From Actinostola sp. cb2023 (lineage: Eukaryota; Cnidaria; Anthozoa; Actiniaria; Actinostolidae), in NCBI GenBank assembly GCA_033675265.1, contig JAUJYZ010001518.1:1-64000 (forward strand): a stretch of 64,000 nucleotides of DNA, given 5' to 3'. Shown here piece by piece: positions 14,094 to 24,900 of this stretch. The translations under genes were made by a program, and so were the position numbers. Under the pieces are notes generated by a model. It was not told where the DNA came from and made no database searches. It saw only the letters and a program-made list of their open reading frames with translations. Each line of letters begins with the position of its first letter. Within the stretch, counting starts at the first letter, position 1.

Positions 14094-15290
14094 TTAAGCC
14101 TGGTTTTATAACTAGTAGCGACACAAGCACAACCGCAAACACATACTAGAGGCGTTATTTCACTGTAAAAACCGGCCTGACGCAAGCATAAGCGCAAGTA
14201 CAAGAGGCGTTATTCCACTGCATAATAATAATAATAATAATAAACTTTATTTCACGAGGGTACATTTAACAGTTTTCACTGATGAACTCATAGCCCTCAA
14301 ATAATAATTTAAAATAAATAAAATATTACATACTATAAAAAACTATATACTGCATAACTATATAATGCATGTGAAAACAGACCTGACGTAAGCATAAGCA
14401 CAAGTACAAGAGGCGTTATTTCACTGTGAAAACAGACCTGACGTAAGCATAAGCACAAGAACAAGAGGCGTTATTTCACTGTGAAAACGGGCCTGACGTA
14501 AGCATAAGCACAATTACAAGAGGCGTTATTTCACTGTGAAAACAGGCCTGACGCAAGCATAAGCACAAGTACAAGAGACGTTATTTCACTGTAAAAACAG
14601 ACCTGACGTAAGCATAAGCACAAGTACAAGAGGCGTTATTTCACTGTGAAAACGGGCCTGACGCAAGCATAAGCGTAAGTACAAGAGATGTTATTTCACT
14701 GTAAAAACGGGCCTGACGCAAGCATAAGCGTAAGTACAAGAGGCGTTATTTCACTGTGAAAACGGGCCTGACGCAAGCATAAGCGTAAGTACAAGAGGCG
14801 TTATTTCACTGTGAAAACAGGCCTGACGCAAGCATAAGCACAAGTACAAGAGACGTTATTTCACTGTGAAAACGGGCCTGACGCAAGCATAAGCACAAGT
14901 ACAAGAGACGTTATTTCACTGTAAAAACGGGCCTGACGCAAGCATAAGCACAAGTACAAGAGACGTTATTTCACTGTAAAAACGGGCCTGACGCAAGCAT
15001 AAGCACAAGTACAAGAGATGTTATTTCACTGTAAAAACAGGCCTGACGCAAGCATAAGCGTAAGTACAAGAGGCGTTATTTCACTGTAAAAACAGGCCTG
15101 ACGCAAGCATAAGCGTAAGTACAAGAGGCGTTATTTCACTGTAAAAACAGGCCTGACGCAAGCATAAGCGTAAGTACAAGAGGCGTCATTTCACTGTGAA
15201 AACGGGCCTGACGCAAGCATAAGCGTAAGTAAGGATCTAATCTCTTGTACTTGCGCTTATGCTTACGTCGATGGTGAAAACCAGGCTTAA
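14094..15290. mobile_element. 55-bp tandem array enclosed by transposon-like inverted repeats
   Basis: A perfect 14-bp inverted pair bounds the region: TTAAGCCTGGTTTT at 14094-14107 and AAAACCAGGCTTAA at 15277-15290. Inside is a 55-bp unit (GCCTGACGCAAGCATAAGC, then CAAGTACAAGAGGCGTTATT, then TCACTGT and GAAAAC; spacing 14382 to 14437 is 55). It repeats about 17 times to 15235. The right end carries the same motif inverted (CTTGTACTTGCGCTTATGC at 15244-15262). Main variants are CAC versus CGT in the AAGC-x-AAGT segment and CAGG versus CGGG. This is best read as a MITE whose subterminal sequence was tandemly amplified. Confidence 0.7.
14223..14370. mobile_element. AT-rich insertion in the 55-bp array
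   Basis: Between two 55-bp units sits about 150 bp of foreign sequence. It starts with (ATA)n and then ACTTTATTTCACGAGGGT, followed by AT-rich DNA ending near TATAATGCATGTG. The trinucleotide tail next to a unique sequence resembles the 3' end of a SINE or LINE inserted in minus orientation. No coding sequence is present. Confidence 0.4.
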
Positions 15291-17997
15291 ACAAATATAG
15301 CTTGAATGTCTGAATATTCTTTTTCTGGTTTGACCATAAAATAATGAGGCAACTGAGGAAACGTTGAGTTCCGTTCGTTAAACAAACTATTTGAATTTCA
15401 ACATGAGGAATGTTATACTTCTTTAATTTCAAGCAAGCAAGTTGAAAACTTAAAACTCTGATAGGATAGTTATTGACAAAATGGCGGCCAGGATTATATA
15501 CCATGCAGAAAGACTGTTTGATTTGTCTTTACTTCGCTTATTAACGACGACGCTTGTCTAATTACACAAAGCTAGAGAAACGGAGACTCCTAATCCACTG
15601 TATCTCGCCTCACAGGCTCCATAAAGATGTATCAATATTTCTTCTTGATTACCAAACAGCACGCGATCATAAGTGTCTCGTTGCGTTCAACGTTCATGAT
15701 AACCAAGACATGCTAACGCACCGAGTAAAGCAAGGCTTTGAATGAAGACTATGTTATGGGATTTGCTTATTCCAATTGACGCGCGTGAAGGCCTAGAGCA
15801 ACATCACTTCACTAGCGCCATAGATTCGACAGTCTAATTGAAGACAGAGGTGACGAAGATGTGAGAATTGGTTTAAATACCTGGATAAATGGCTCGTATG
15901 TACATGACTGCAAGGCAATTAATGCCAGAAAATCAATTTTGACGTCCGGTTCCTACTGCGAGATTGCTACTTGAATTGCATGCAACCTTCTTCGATCGCT
16001 AACATAAATACAGCAATTCCTTTACTTCTCTTTCCTAACGATTATCGTGGTGATTTCACATGAATTCTTTGTTAAAAGTTAATCCATAATCGTGTTAGAT
16101 TCGAACAAAACTCTAAGTCAAATTCAATGTTTTGGATGACATACCTTTTGCTCGTGAACGCATGAAGTGTCTTCTTCGTGAAGATCCCTTGTGTATTGCA
16201 ATCACGAACACCCTGTTTAACGTACACATAATGTAGAGTAAGTCTGCCTCCTTAAAAGCAAAGCACTTACTGCTTTGTGGTTGTCGCTGCTGCCATAAAG
16301 CAACCCCGCCTTGGATAGCACAACATGCACTTAAAATCAAACTAAGCTACTGCTCGTGCTAGATGCTTGTTGGCAGAGATCGCATGCATGTAATGGCAAC
16401 AAACTGTCATCAGAGTTATTGAGATTACTGATATTATTCTTTTGAATTCTTTTGGACAAAATTAGAGTAACTAAAAAAGGGGAACAACTGCGCGAGAATT
16501 CTTTACAAAGAAGTCAAATTTTGCGGCAACAAGACCTCGTAAAGTACACCTCTCAATCAACTGGAAATGCATCTTCTGGTTCTTTATATGAATGAGCATT
16601 TTCAGTTGGAATAGAGTTTCTAAGGTTGCTGAAAGATACGATTATCTGATACTTCTAGAATAAAACAGTAACTTACTTATAAATACACATGTAGTTATGC
16701 CAAAAACGCGCGCACTTACAATAAAATCCAGAATATCCTTTTCGATATCATCTTCATGGAAAAATGTTGCTTTCTTCACGACTAAACGTCACTGACTTTC
16801 TTCTCGAGCTAACTTTCTATCTGAACCATTCGGCCGCCTAAATACGCTAAAGTTCCAATTTCATAAATCACTTTTGATAGGTCGATATCATATCTAGCTA
16901 GTCTGACGTCTCGTCCAATCAGATCTCACCGTTGAGTCAACGACTTTTCCGGTTTGGGCGAAAGGATGAAAGTGAAACCCTTTAAGCTTAAAAGGCTGTT
17001 TAACTAGAGTGATCAATTAATTACGAGGTTAATGGATTTTATTCCTCCGGTCCGGACATTAGTTGGCTTGTAGATCGAGCTACCCGCAAAGTCTGTGATT
17101 ATCATTGGTATTAGTCAGTATACGCTAATCACAGATTAGTCATTTGGTGTTTGCAACGGGATTTGGGCGAAAAGCAGCGAGCTACACCTTCTATAGGTAA
17201 ACAATGACAGTGAATTGAAGAAGAGACGGTGAAAACAATTGATAGAAGAATTGAACTAACGACATCAGAGCATTCGTGCCACGACGGTCGTTCTATCAGA
17301 TAGATAGATAGTTTATACACAATGGCTGCATCTACTAGAGAGAAAGCTTGTCTGAAACATGGCACATATTCGAAAGCTTGTAGGTTTTGTGTGCTTTCTG
17401 CATGACGACAGTTTTAAGCTCAAAACTCACAGAGTCAGACTTATGAACCCGGCTCGTCTATGCATCGAACATATCATAAATCATTATCCCGAAAAGAGAG
17501 CACGACAAATGCGTGAAGAAATCTACGTCATGCACTCGGGTTACAAGATAAAGCAGAACCTATGAAACCTTATCTTCGTAAGCCAAGCATGACATAAAAG
17601 AACATCTCGTATCCCCAAGCTAGTGGGATATAGATTCTTTTTCTCTCATCCCTTTTTCATTCAATTCCATTTTCTTTTCATAAACTTTTATGTTAACACT
17701 TTATGTCGTATTTGATTGAGCACCTTGTTACGACTCTTTTACAGTCTCTTTTGCATCGACGAAATTCTTGGAGCGCTTTGGATAACCTTCATCACAATGT
17801 TTTCGTGCCCGCTACGTAATCTCATAGTCTGCATACATACCATTCACTCAGAGGTTTTTTAATTTTACGGTTAAATTCTAGAATCATTGATCGCAGTTAC
17901 CTTTGTATTGTAGGAGTAAAAAGTAAAAAATAAATAAATATAACATTTATTTATTATTTATTTATATATTTCTTATTTATTTCCTGAGTCTCTCATA
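15291..17997. other. No supported gene
   Basis: Scanning both strands shows only short unsupported frames (up to about 75 codons) without domain motifs or a splice-linked partner. A short (GATA)n run sits at about 17297-17310 and an AT-rich low-complexity patch at about 17925-17980. A distant exon of the CUB/EGF gene could lie here, but I see no convincing one. Confidence 0.5.
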
Positions 17998-18146
17998 GCG
18001 GAGTGAAATTTAGAAAAGCTTGAAAACTAAATAACTAATAAGTACTAAACAGCGCTAATGAAACAATAGAAAACAATAGAGATAACACTATTTAGTACTA
18101 TTTAACAATTAGTACTATTTCACACTTTTCTAAATTGCACTCTATT
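17998..18146. mobile_element. Short hairpin MITE
   Basis: GAGTGAAATTTAGAAAAG near 18001 and CTTTTCTAAATTGCACTC near 18126-18143 are inverted copies (16 of 18 match). The AT-rich interior contains further inverted AGTACTAA segments. It is about 149 bp with no ORF, and the superfamily is unknown. Confidence 0.6.
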
Positions 18147-18705
18147 AAGGAGGCTGAAGAAAATGCAAAACGTTTTCTGCATGAGATTTAGCATCGCGAA
18201 CACGTTGTCTTCATTCACAACTATCATAAAGAAACATAAGCAGCAAAGGCGCGGTTTTTGAGAGACGTTTTCTTCATGACAAAAAAGTTCTACTTTGTTC
18301 CACAGGAAAACCGCAAGCTGGGCTCACTTGATATAGATCCTAGGAGCACGCGTGTCTAAAGCTCACGCATGCACGTACCGCACACTGTGAATGCAGGAAA
18401 CCACACTGAAAGGATTCATTTAGATTTACTTTATCATTCCTAAACGACATTGTTTTTCATACTTAATTCTACAGACAAGTCGCTGTTTATATATCCTAAT
18501 GATGGCGCTGATCAAGCCAGTGATGCGTATTGGACACCCCTGGCCTGGCTCGGGAATCTGGGCAACCACTCCTCGCGTCTCGAAGTAAAACACTGACTTT
18601 TACCTTTTTTAAGGCAATAGTACAGTTCTGTCGAGTGATCACACGCGTACAATAGCGTTAAGCTGAGGTTGGGCTCCCTGTATCATAAGATTACTAAGTA
18701 TATTA

Positions 18706-19379
18706 AGGCCTGACACATCAGCCTAATTAGCATAAACACATTATTTTCTATAAACTGAAAACTATTCATGCTTTGAAGCTAAAACTTCTCCAATATGCTA
18801 AGACCCATGAATTTGTGAAAATTTAGTCGCGATAATAGCAAATGAAGTGTCACGTGACAAATCACGTGGCCAAGACTGGTTGAAAAATTCAATCGAAAAT
18901 GGGGTACGTAGAGACTTTTCTTAGAACACTAACTAATGTTTCGGTAAATACCTTTGGTAGATGTCTTTCTAATCCCGCCTTTTAATGCTGGCTACATATT
19001 CTCATTAACGAGAAAAAAAAAAAATATGCAAATAACTGGATTGGTCACGTGACCTGTTTTATCAATTATCTCAATAACTAATGAATAAGGACAACGTTAA
19101 AAGGCGGATTTAGAAAGACCTTTCTAAATGTAACTTTTTGACATCTGATTCATTATTCTTAGAAAAGTTGCTATGTACCCCATTTTAAACTGAAATTGTT
19201 GGACATATGTGGTCATGTGATTTGTCACGTGACCCAGCACATGCAATAAACCACATCATATTTTCACACACTCAAGGGACTAAACATTTTGGTGAAGTTT
19301 TATCTCCAAAGCATGAATAGTTTTCAGTTTATAGAAAATAATGGTTTTTATGCCAATTGGGCTCATGTGTCAGGCCTTT
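18706..19379. mobile_element. Mutator-like MITE with long TIRs and 11-bp target duplication
   Basis: The ends are inverted copies at least 85 bp long. Left, from AGGCCTGACACA, includes TTTTCTATAAACTGAAAACT and ATTCATGCTTTG. Right contains their complements and ends GTGTCAGGCCTT. The flanks repeat TAAGTATATTA at 18695-18705 and 19380-19390. An inner inverted pair (CTTTCTAATCCCGCCTTTTAA-like near 18968 versus its complement near 19097) extends the fold. The element is 674 bp with no transposase. Long TIRs plus 9-11 bp target duplications are the hallmark of the Mutator superfamily; assignment rests on that rule alone. Confidence 0.75.
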
Positions 19380-19667
19380 TAAGTATATTAAAATATACTT
19401 GCCGCTATCTACCCTTTGATGGCTGCTCATCTTCATAACTACTGACATGTTAACCTACTATCCGTTTCTACTTGTCCTTTGTCCAGGTATTTAGATAATC
19501 CAAGGGTTTCTAGTAATGAGGCCAAGAATGAGGTCTTCTAGAGCCGCCCAGGTTGTGGGTGGAGGTTTTTCAGTGAAATAAATGATAAATCAACATTGAC
19601 ACGGGACATTATTTACTCGTGCGCGTGCGTGCAATACTCTAGTGAACCGACTCTACGCGTAGTTCTA

Positions 19668-20425
19668 CAGGAAACCCAAAATGATATCCCGTACGTTTTG
19701 CCACAGGAAGCCCAAAATGATATCCCGTACGTTTTGCCACAGGAAGCCCAAAAAGATATCCCGTACGTTTTGCCACAGGAAGCCCAAAAAGATATCCCGT
19801 ACGTTTTGCCACAGGAAGCCCAAAATGATATCCCGTACGTTTTGCCACAGGAAGCCCCAAAAGATATCCCTTACGTTTTGCCACAGGAAGCCCAAAAAGA
19901 TATCCCGTACGTTTTGCCACAGGAAGCCCCAAAAGATATCCCTTACGTTTTGCCACAGGAAGCCCAAAAAGATATCCCGTACGTTTTGCCACAGGAAGCC
20001 CAAAAAGATATCCCGTACGTTTTGCCACAGGAAGCCCAAAATGATATCCCGTACGTTTTGCCACAGGAAGCCCAAAAAGATATCCCGTACGTTTTGCCAC
20101 AGGAAGCCCAAAAAGATATCCCGTACGTTTTGCCGCAGGAAGCCCAAAATGATATCCCGTACGTTTTGCCACAGGAAGCCCCAAAAGATATCCCTTACGT
20201 TTTGCCACAGGAAGCCCAAAAAGATATCCCGTACGTTTTGCCACAGGAAGCCCCAAAAGATATCCCTTACGTTTTGCCACAGGAAGCCCAAAAAGATATC
20301 CCGTACGTTTTGCCACAGGAAGCCCAAAAAGATATCCCGTACGTTTTGCCACAGGAAGCCCAAAAAAATATCCCGTACGTTTTGCCACAGGAAGCCCAAA
20401 AAGATATCTCGTGCCCTATGCCACA
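19668..20425. repeat. 36-bp minisatellite, 21 units, open in several frames
   Basis: The unit GATATCCCGTACGTTTTGCC plus ACAGGAAGCCCAAAAA is 36 bp, so each frame repeats a 12-residue motif (QEAQKDIPYVLP in one plus frame; others are open too, on both strands). Unit types, scored by the AAATG, AAAAG or CCAAAAG junction, read N N K K N P K P K K N K K N P K P K K then two degenerate units. This reveals a repeated 9-unit block of 324 bp. The 292-codon plus frame ends just past the array at 20474. No splice sites, signal peptide or codon bias pick one frame, so I regard it as a minisatellite rather than a proven gene. Confidence 0.85.
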
Positions 20426-20925
20426 CGAAAGGCACACGCATCTTTTTATCCGTAACCTCATGCAGAAGAAATAGTTCGGTTGACTGTTGATTTCTTACTT
20501 TCCAATTACTATTGGGTTTCCTGTGTACATCAGACGGCGAATCCAATGCATGTAATCCAGTTGGTAGGAACCCCTGGCATCCAGGGTATCCAGTTGGTTG
20601 CTATTGTTTTATATATAGAGGAAAAATCCTCGAGCATGCATATTATTAAGTTTATAAAATTATGTAAATTATGTCTATTGGGATCCCTGTGGCCGCATAA
20701 TGAGTGTATTGCAAGACTTAATTATTGATTTCGTGCCATCCAATGTTTATCTGCTGCTCTAAATAGAAACAATAACCTACGGTTTCGTTTTCTTTCGAGC
20801 ATAGATTCATAAACGATATCAAAGTTGAAGTTTATTTCTTGACTGTTGGGATCCCTGCGTAAACACCATGAAAATGATGTGTTCAATTTCATGGCTTCAA
20901 ACAAGGGATCGATAAAGAAGTATGA

Positions 20926-21110
20926 TCCCAGCGGTAATCAGAACTTAAGGTCAAGTTATCGATCGTTTTAAAATCCTTTAAACGGCTCGATCGGATTGCA
21001 ACGGCGAAAATCTTATTTAAAGATTTATCTTGAATTCAAAAAAAATGAAGGAAAAAATAATAACTAAAATGAAAGAACACGAGAAGAGAGAGAACATGAA
21101 ACGCGCTAAA
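20926..21110 (+). repeat. Diverged direct duplication, copy 1
   Basis: This copy shares GATCCYAG, GTAATCAGAACTTA, TCGTTTTAAAATCCT, GAGAGARAA and ATGAAACGCGCTAAA in the same order with 21502-21728, with insertions and deletions between them. It is an old direct duplication of about 200 bp. Short frames rich in Lys and Arg arise from purine-rich DNA and are not gene-like. Confidence 0.6.
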
Positions 21111-21501
21111 AAAAGAAAGGAAAAAAAAAACAGAAAAAAAAGATCGACTTCTGTGAGATGGAACTCCAGATCTTTGGCTCCTTGGTTTTGGTCACGGTCC
21201 CACCCCTCCCATATAACAAAGGAAAGACGAAAAACAAAACTCGAAAAAAGAAAAAGAAAAAAGAAATAATGGGACGATTCTCCCGAGACATTCTAAGAAG
21301 CTGAGACATCGAATCGATTTACGTAAAGGGTGAAGATTTCGGCCCCGCCCGCGTTATCCCGGTGCTATATAAAGGTAGGTCCTAACCAAAAGGCCAGTGA
21401 GGGAGGGGATATCTGGCCCCTAAGCCATAACTTCAGATAAACCCTATTAGATATTAAGGTGTGATTGTTGTAGTCTATTCGGCGAAGCTTCATTGATTAA
21501 T

Positions 21502-21728
21502 GATCCTAGATTGTAATCAGAACTTACAGTCAAGCTATCGTTTTAAAATCCTAACACACGACCAGATTGCAAAAGGAGCCGAGTCGAAATGAAATCTTTG
21601 AATAAATATATTATTAGGGTTCCTGTGCATTGACTTGTCAAAATCAAAGACAAATCCGATAAAAATGAAAACAATAAAACTAAAAGGAAAGGACACGAGA
21701 AAAGAGAGAAAATGAAACGCGCTAAAGT
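21502..21728 (+). repeat. Diverged direct duplication, copy 2
   Basis: Partner of 20926-21110, sharing the same ordered blocks ending in ATGAAACGCGCTAAA. It lies about 190 bp before the 17-kb minisatellite. Sequence between the two copies (21111-21501) contains purine-rich low complexity and no supported gene. Confidence 0.6.
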
Positions 21729-21915
21729 CACTTTTCAGACATTCTCGTAACCAGAGCTCCTCGGTCGGTCGTACGAGAATGCTTTTCAGACGTCACAAAA
21801 TTACTTGGAATTTTTGGATACTATACAGGGATGCGCGCGCACTTTCTTGAATCCTATGTACACTCTTTGTACTAACTTGAAGTATGGGAACATAATTCAT
21901 TTGGGGGCAAACCAG

Positions 21916-24900
21916 AGTGTCTGTCACATGGTGTCTGTCCCACATGGGAGGGGGGATCCCAGGCCCCAGGGTGTCTGTCACAGGGTATCTGTCCCACGTG
22001 GGAGGGGGGATCCCATGGTGTCTGTCACATGGTGTCTGTCCCACGAGGGAGGGGGGATCCCAGGGTGTCTGTCAAAGGATCTGTCCTGCATGGGAGGGGG
22101 GATCCCAGGGTGTCTGTCACAGGGTGTCTGTCCCACGTGGGAGGGGGCATCCCAGGGTGTCTGTCACAGGGTGTCTGTCCCACGTGGGAGGGGGCATCCC
22201 AGGGGTGTCTGTCACAGGTTGTCTGTCACAGGGTGTCTGTCCCACGTGGGAGGGGGGATCCCAGGGTGTCTGTCACAGGGTGTCTGTCCCACGTGGGAGG
22301 GGGGATCCCATGGTGTCTGTCACAGGGTGTCTGTCCCACGTGGGAGGGGGCATCCCAGGGTGTCTGTCACAGGGTGTCTGTCCCACGTGGGAGGGGGCAT
22401 CCCAGGGTGTCTGTCACAGGGTGTCTGTCCCACGTGGGAGGGGGCATCCCAGGGTGTCTGTCACAGGGTGTCTGTCCCACGTGGGAGGGGGCATCCCAGG
22501 GGTGTCTGTCACAGGGTGTCTGTCACAGGGTGTCTATCCCATGTGGGAGGGGGCATCCCAGGGTGTCTGTCACAGGGTGTCTGTCACAGGGTGTCTGTCC
22601 CACGAGGGAGGGGGGATCCCAGGGTGTCTGTCAAAGGATCTGTCCTGCATGGGAGGGGGGATCCCAGGGTGTCTGTCACAGGGTGTCTGTCCCACGTGGG
22701 AGGGGGCATCCCAGGGTGTCTGTCACAGGGTGTCTGTCCCACGTGGGAGGGGGCATCCCAGGGGTGTCTGTCACAGGTTGTCTGTCACAGGGTGTCTGTC
22801 CCACGTGGGAGGGGGGATCCCAGGGTGTCTGTCACAGGGTGTCTGTCCCACGTGGGAGGGGGGATCCCATGGTGTCTGTCACAGGGTGTCTGTCCCACGT
22901 GGGAGGGGGCATCCCAGGGTGTCTGTCACAGGTGTGTCTGTCCCGCGTGGGAGGGGGCATCCCAGGGTGTCTGTCACAGGGTGTCTGTCCCACGTGGGAG
23001 GGGGCATCCCAGGGTGTCTGTCACAGGGTGTCTGTCCCACGTGGGAGGGGGCATCCCAGGGGTGTCTGTCACAGGGTGTCTGTCACAGGGTGTCTATCCC
23101 ATGTGGGAGGGGGCATCCCAGGGTGTCTGTCACAGGGTGTCTGTCACAGGGTGTCTGTCCCACGTGGGAGGGGGGATCCCAGGGTGTCTGTCACAGGGTG
23201 TCTGTCCCACGTGGGAGGGGGGATCCCATGGAGTCTGTCACAGGGTGTCTGTCCCACGTGGGAGGGGGCATCCCAGGGTGTCTGTCACAGGGTGTCTGTC
23301 CCACGTGGGAGGGGGCATCCCAGGGGTGTCTGTCACAGGTTGTCTGTCACGGGGTGTCTGTCCCACGTGGGAGGGGGCATCCCAGGGTGTCTGTCACAGG
23401 GTGTCTGTCCCACGTGGGAGGGGGCATCCCAGGGTGTCTGTCACAGGGTGTCTGTCCCACGTGGGAGGGGGCATCCCAGGGTGTCTGTCACAGGGTGTCT
23501 GTCCCACGTGGGAGGGGGCATCCCAGGGTGTCTGTCACAGGGTGTCTGTCCCACGTGGGAGGGGGCATCCCAGGGGTGTCTGTCACAGGGTGTCTGTCAC
23601 AGGGTGTCTATCCCATGTGGGAGGGGGCATCCCAGGGTGTCTGTCACAGGGTGTCTGTCACAGGGTGTCTGTCCCACGTGGGAGGGGGGATCCCATGGTG
23701 TCTGTCACATGGTGTCTGTCCCACGAGGGAGGGGGGATCCCAGGGTGTCTGTCAAAGGATCTGTCCTGCATGGGAGGGGGGATCCCAGGGTGTCTGTCAA
23801 AGGATCTGTCCTGCATGGGAGGGGGGATCCCAGGGTGTCTGACTAAGGATCTGTCCTGCATGGGAGGGGGGATCCCAGGGTGTCTGTCAAAGGATCTGTC
23901 CTGCATGGGAGGGGGGATCCCAGGGTGTCTGTCAAAGGATCTGTCCTGCATGGGAGGGGGGATCCCAGGGTGTCTGTCAAAGGATCTGTCCTGCATGGGA
24001 GGGGGGATCCCAGGGTGTCTGTCAAAGGATCTGTCCTGCATGGGAGGGGGGATCCCAGGGTGTCTGTCAAAGGATCTGTCCTGCATGGGAGGGGGGATCC
24101 CAGGGTGTCTGTCAAAGGATCTGTCCTGCATGGGAGGGGGGGATCCCAGGGTGTCTGTCAAAGGATCTGTCCTGCAAGGGAGGGGGGATCCCAGGGTGTC
24201 TGTCAAAGGGTCTGTCCTGCATGGGAGGGGGGATCCCAGGGTGTCTGTCAAAGGGTCTGTCCTGCATGGGAGGGGGGATCCCAAGGTGTCTGTCAAAGGA
24301 TCTGTCCTGCATGGGAGTGGGGATCCCAGGGTGTCTGTCAAAGGATCTGTCCTGCATGGGAGGGGGGATCCCAGGGTGTCTGTCAAAGGATCTGTCCTGC
24401 ATGGGAGGGGGCATCCCAGGGGTGTCTGTCACAGGTTGTCTGTCACAGGGTGTCTATCCCACGTGGGAGGGGGCATCCCAGGGGTGTCTGTCACAGGGTG
24501 TCTGTCACAGGGTGTCTGTCACAGGGTGTCTGTCGCAGGGTGTCTGTCCCACGTGGGAGGGGGCATCCCAGGGTCTCTGTCACAGGGTGTCTGTCCCACG
24601 TGGGAGGGGGCATCCCAGGGTGTCTGTCACAGGGTGTCTGTCCCACGTGGGAGGGGGCATCCCAGGGGTGTCTGTCACAGGGTGTCTGTCACAGGGTGTC
24701 TATCCCATGTGGGAGGGGGCATCCCAGGGTGTCTGTCACAGGGTGTCTGTCACAGGGTGTCTGTCCCACGTGGGAGGGGGGATCCCAGGGTGTCTGTCAC
24801 AGGGTGTCTGTCCCACGTGGGAGGGGGGATCCCATGGAGTCTGTCACAGGGTGTCTGTCCCACGTGGGAGGGGGCATCCCAGGGTGTCTGTCACAGGGTG

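Noticed and set aside
15136..15504. 122-codon minus frame
   Set aside because: Overlaps the end of the 55-bp array and shows no domain or splice partner.
17359..17565. 68-codon plus frame starting MAHIRKLVGF
   Set aside because: No recognisable domain, no conserved neighbours and no splice evidence; kept as non-coding.
19596..20474. 292-codon plus frame as a repetitive protein gene
   Set aside because: Equally long frames exist on the other strand and in another plus frame; no supporting feature chooses one.
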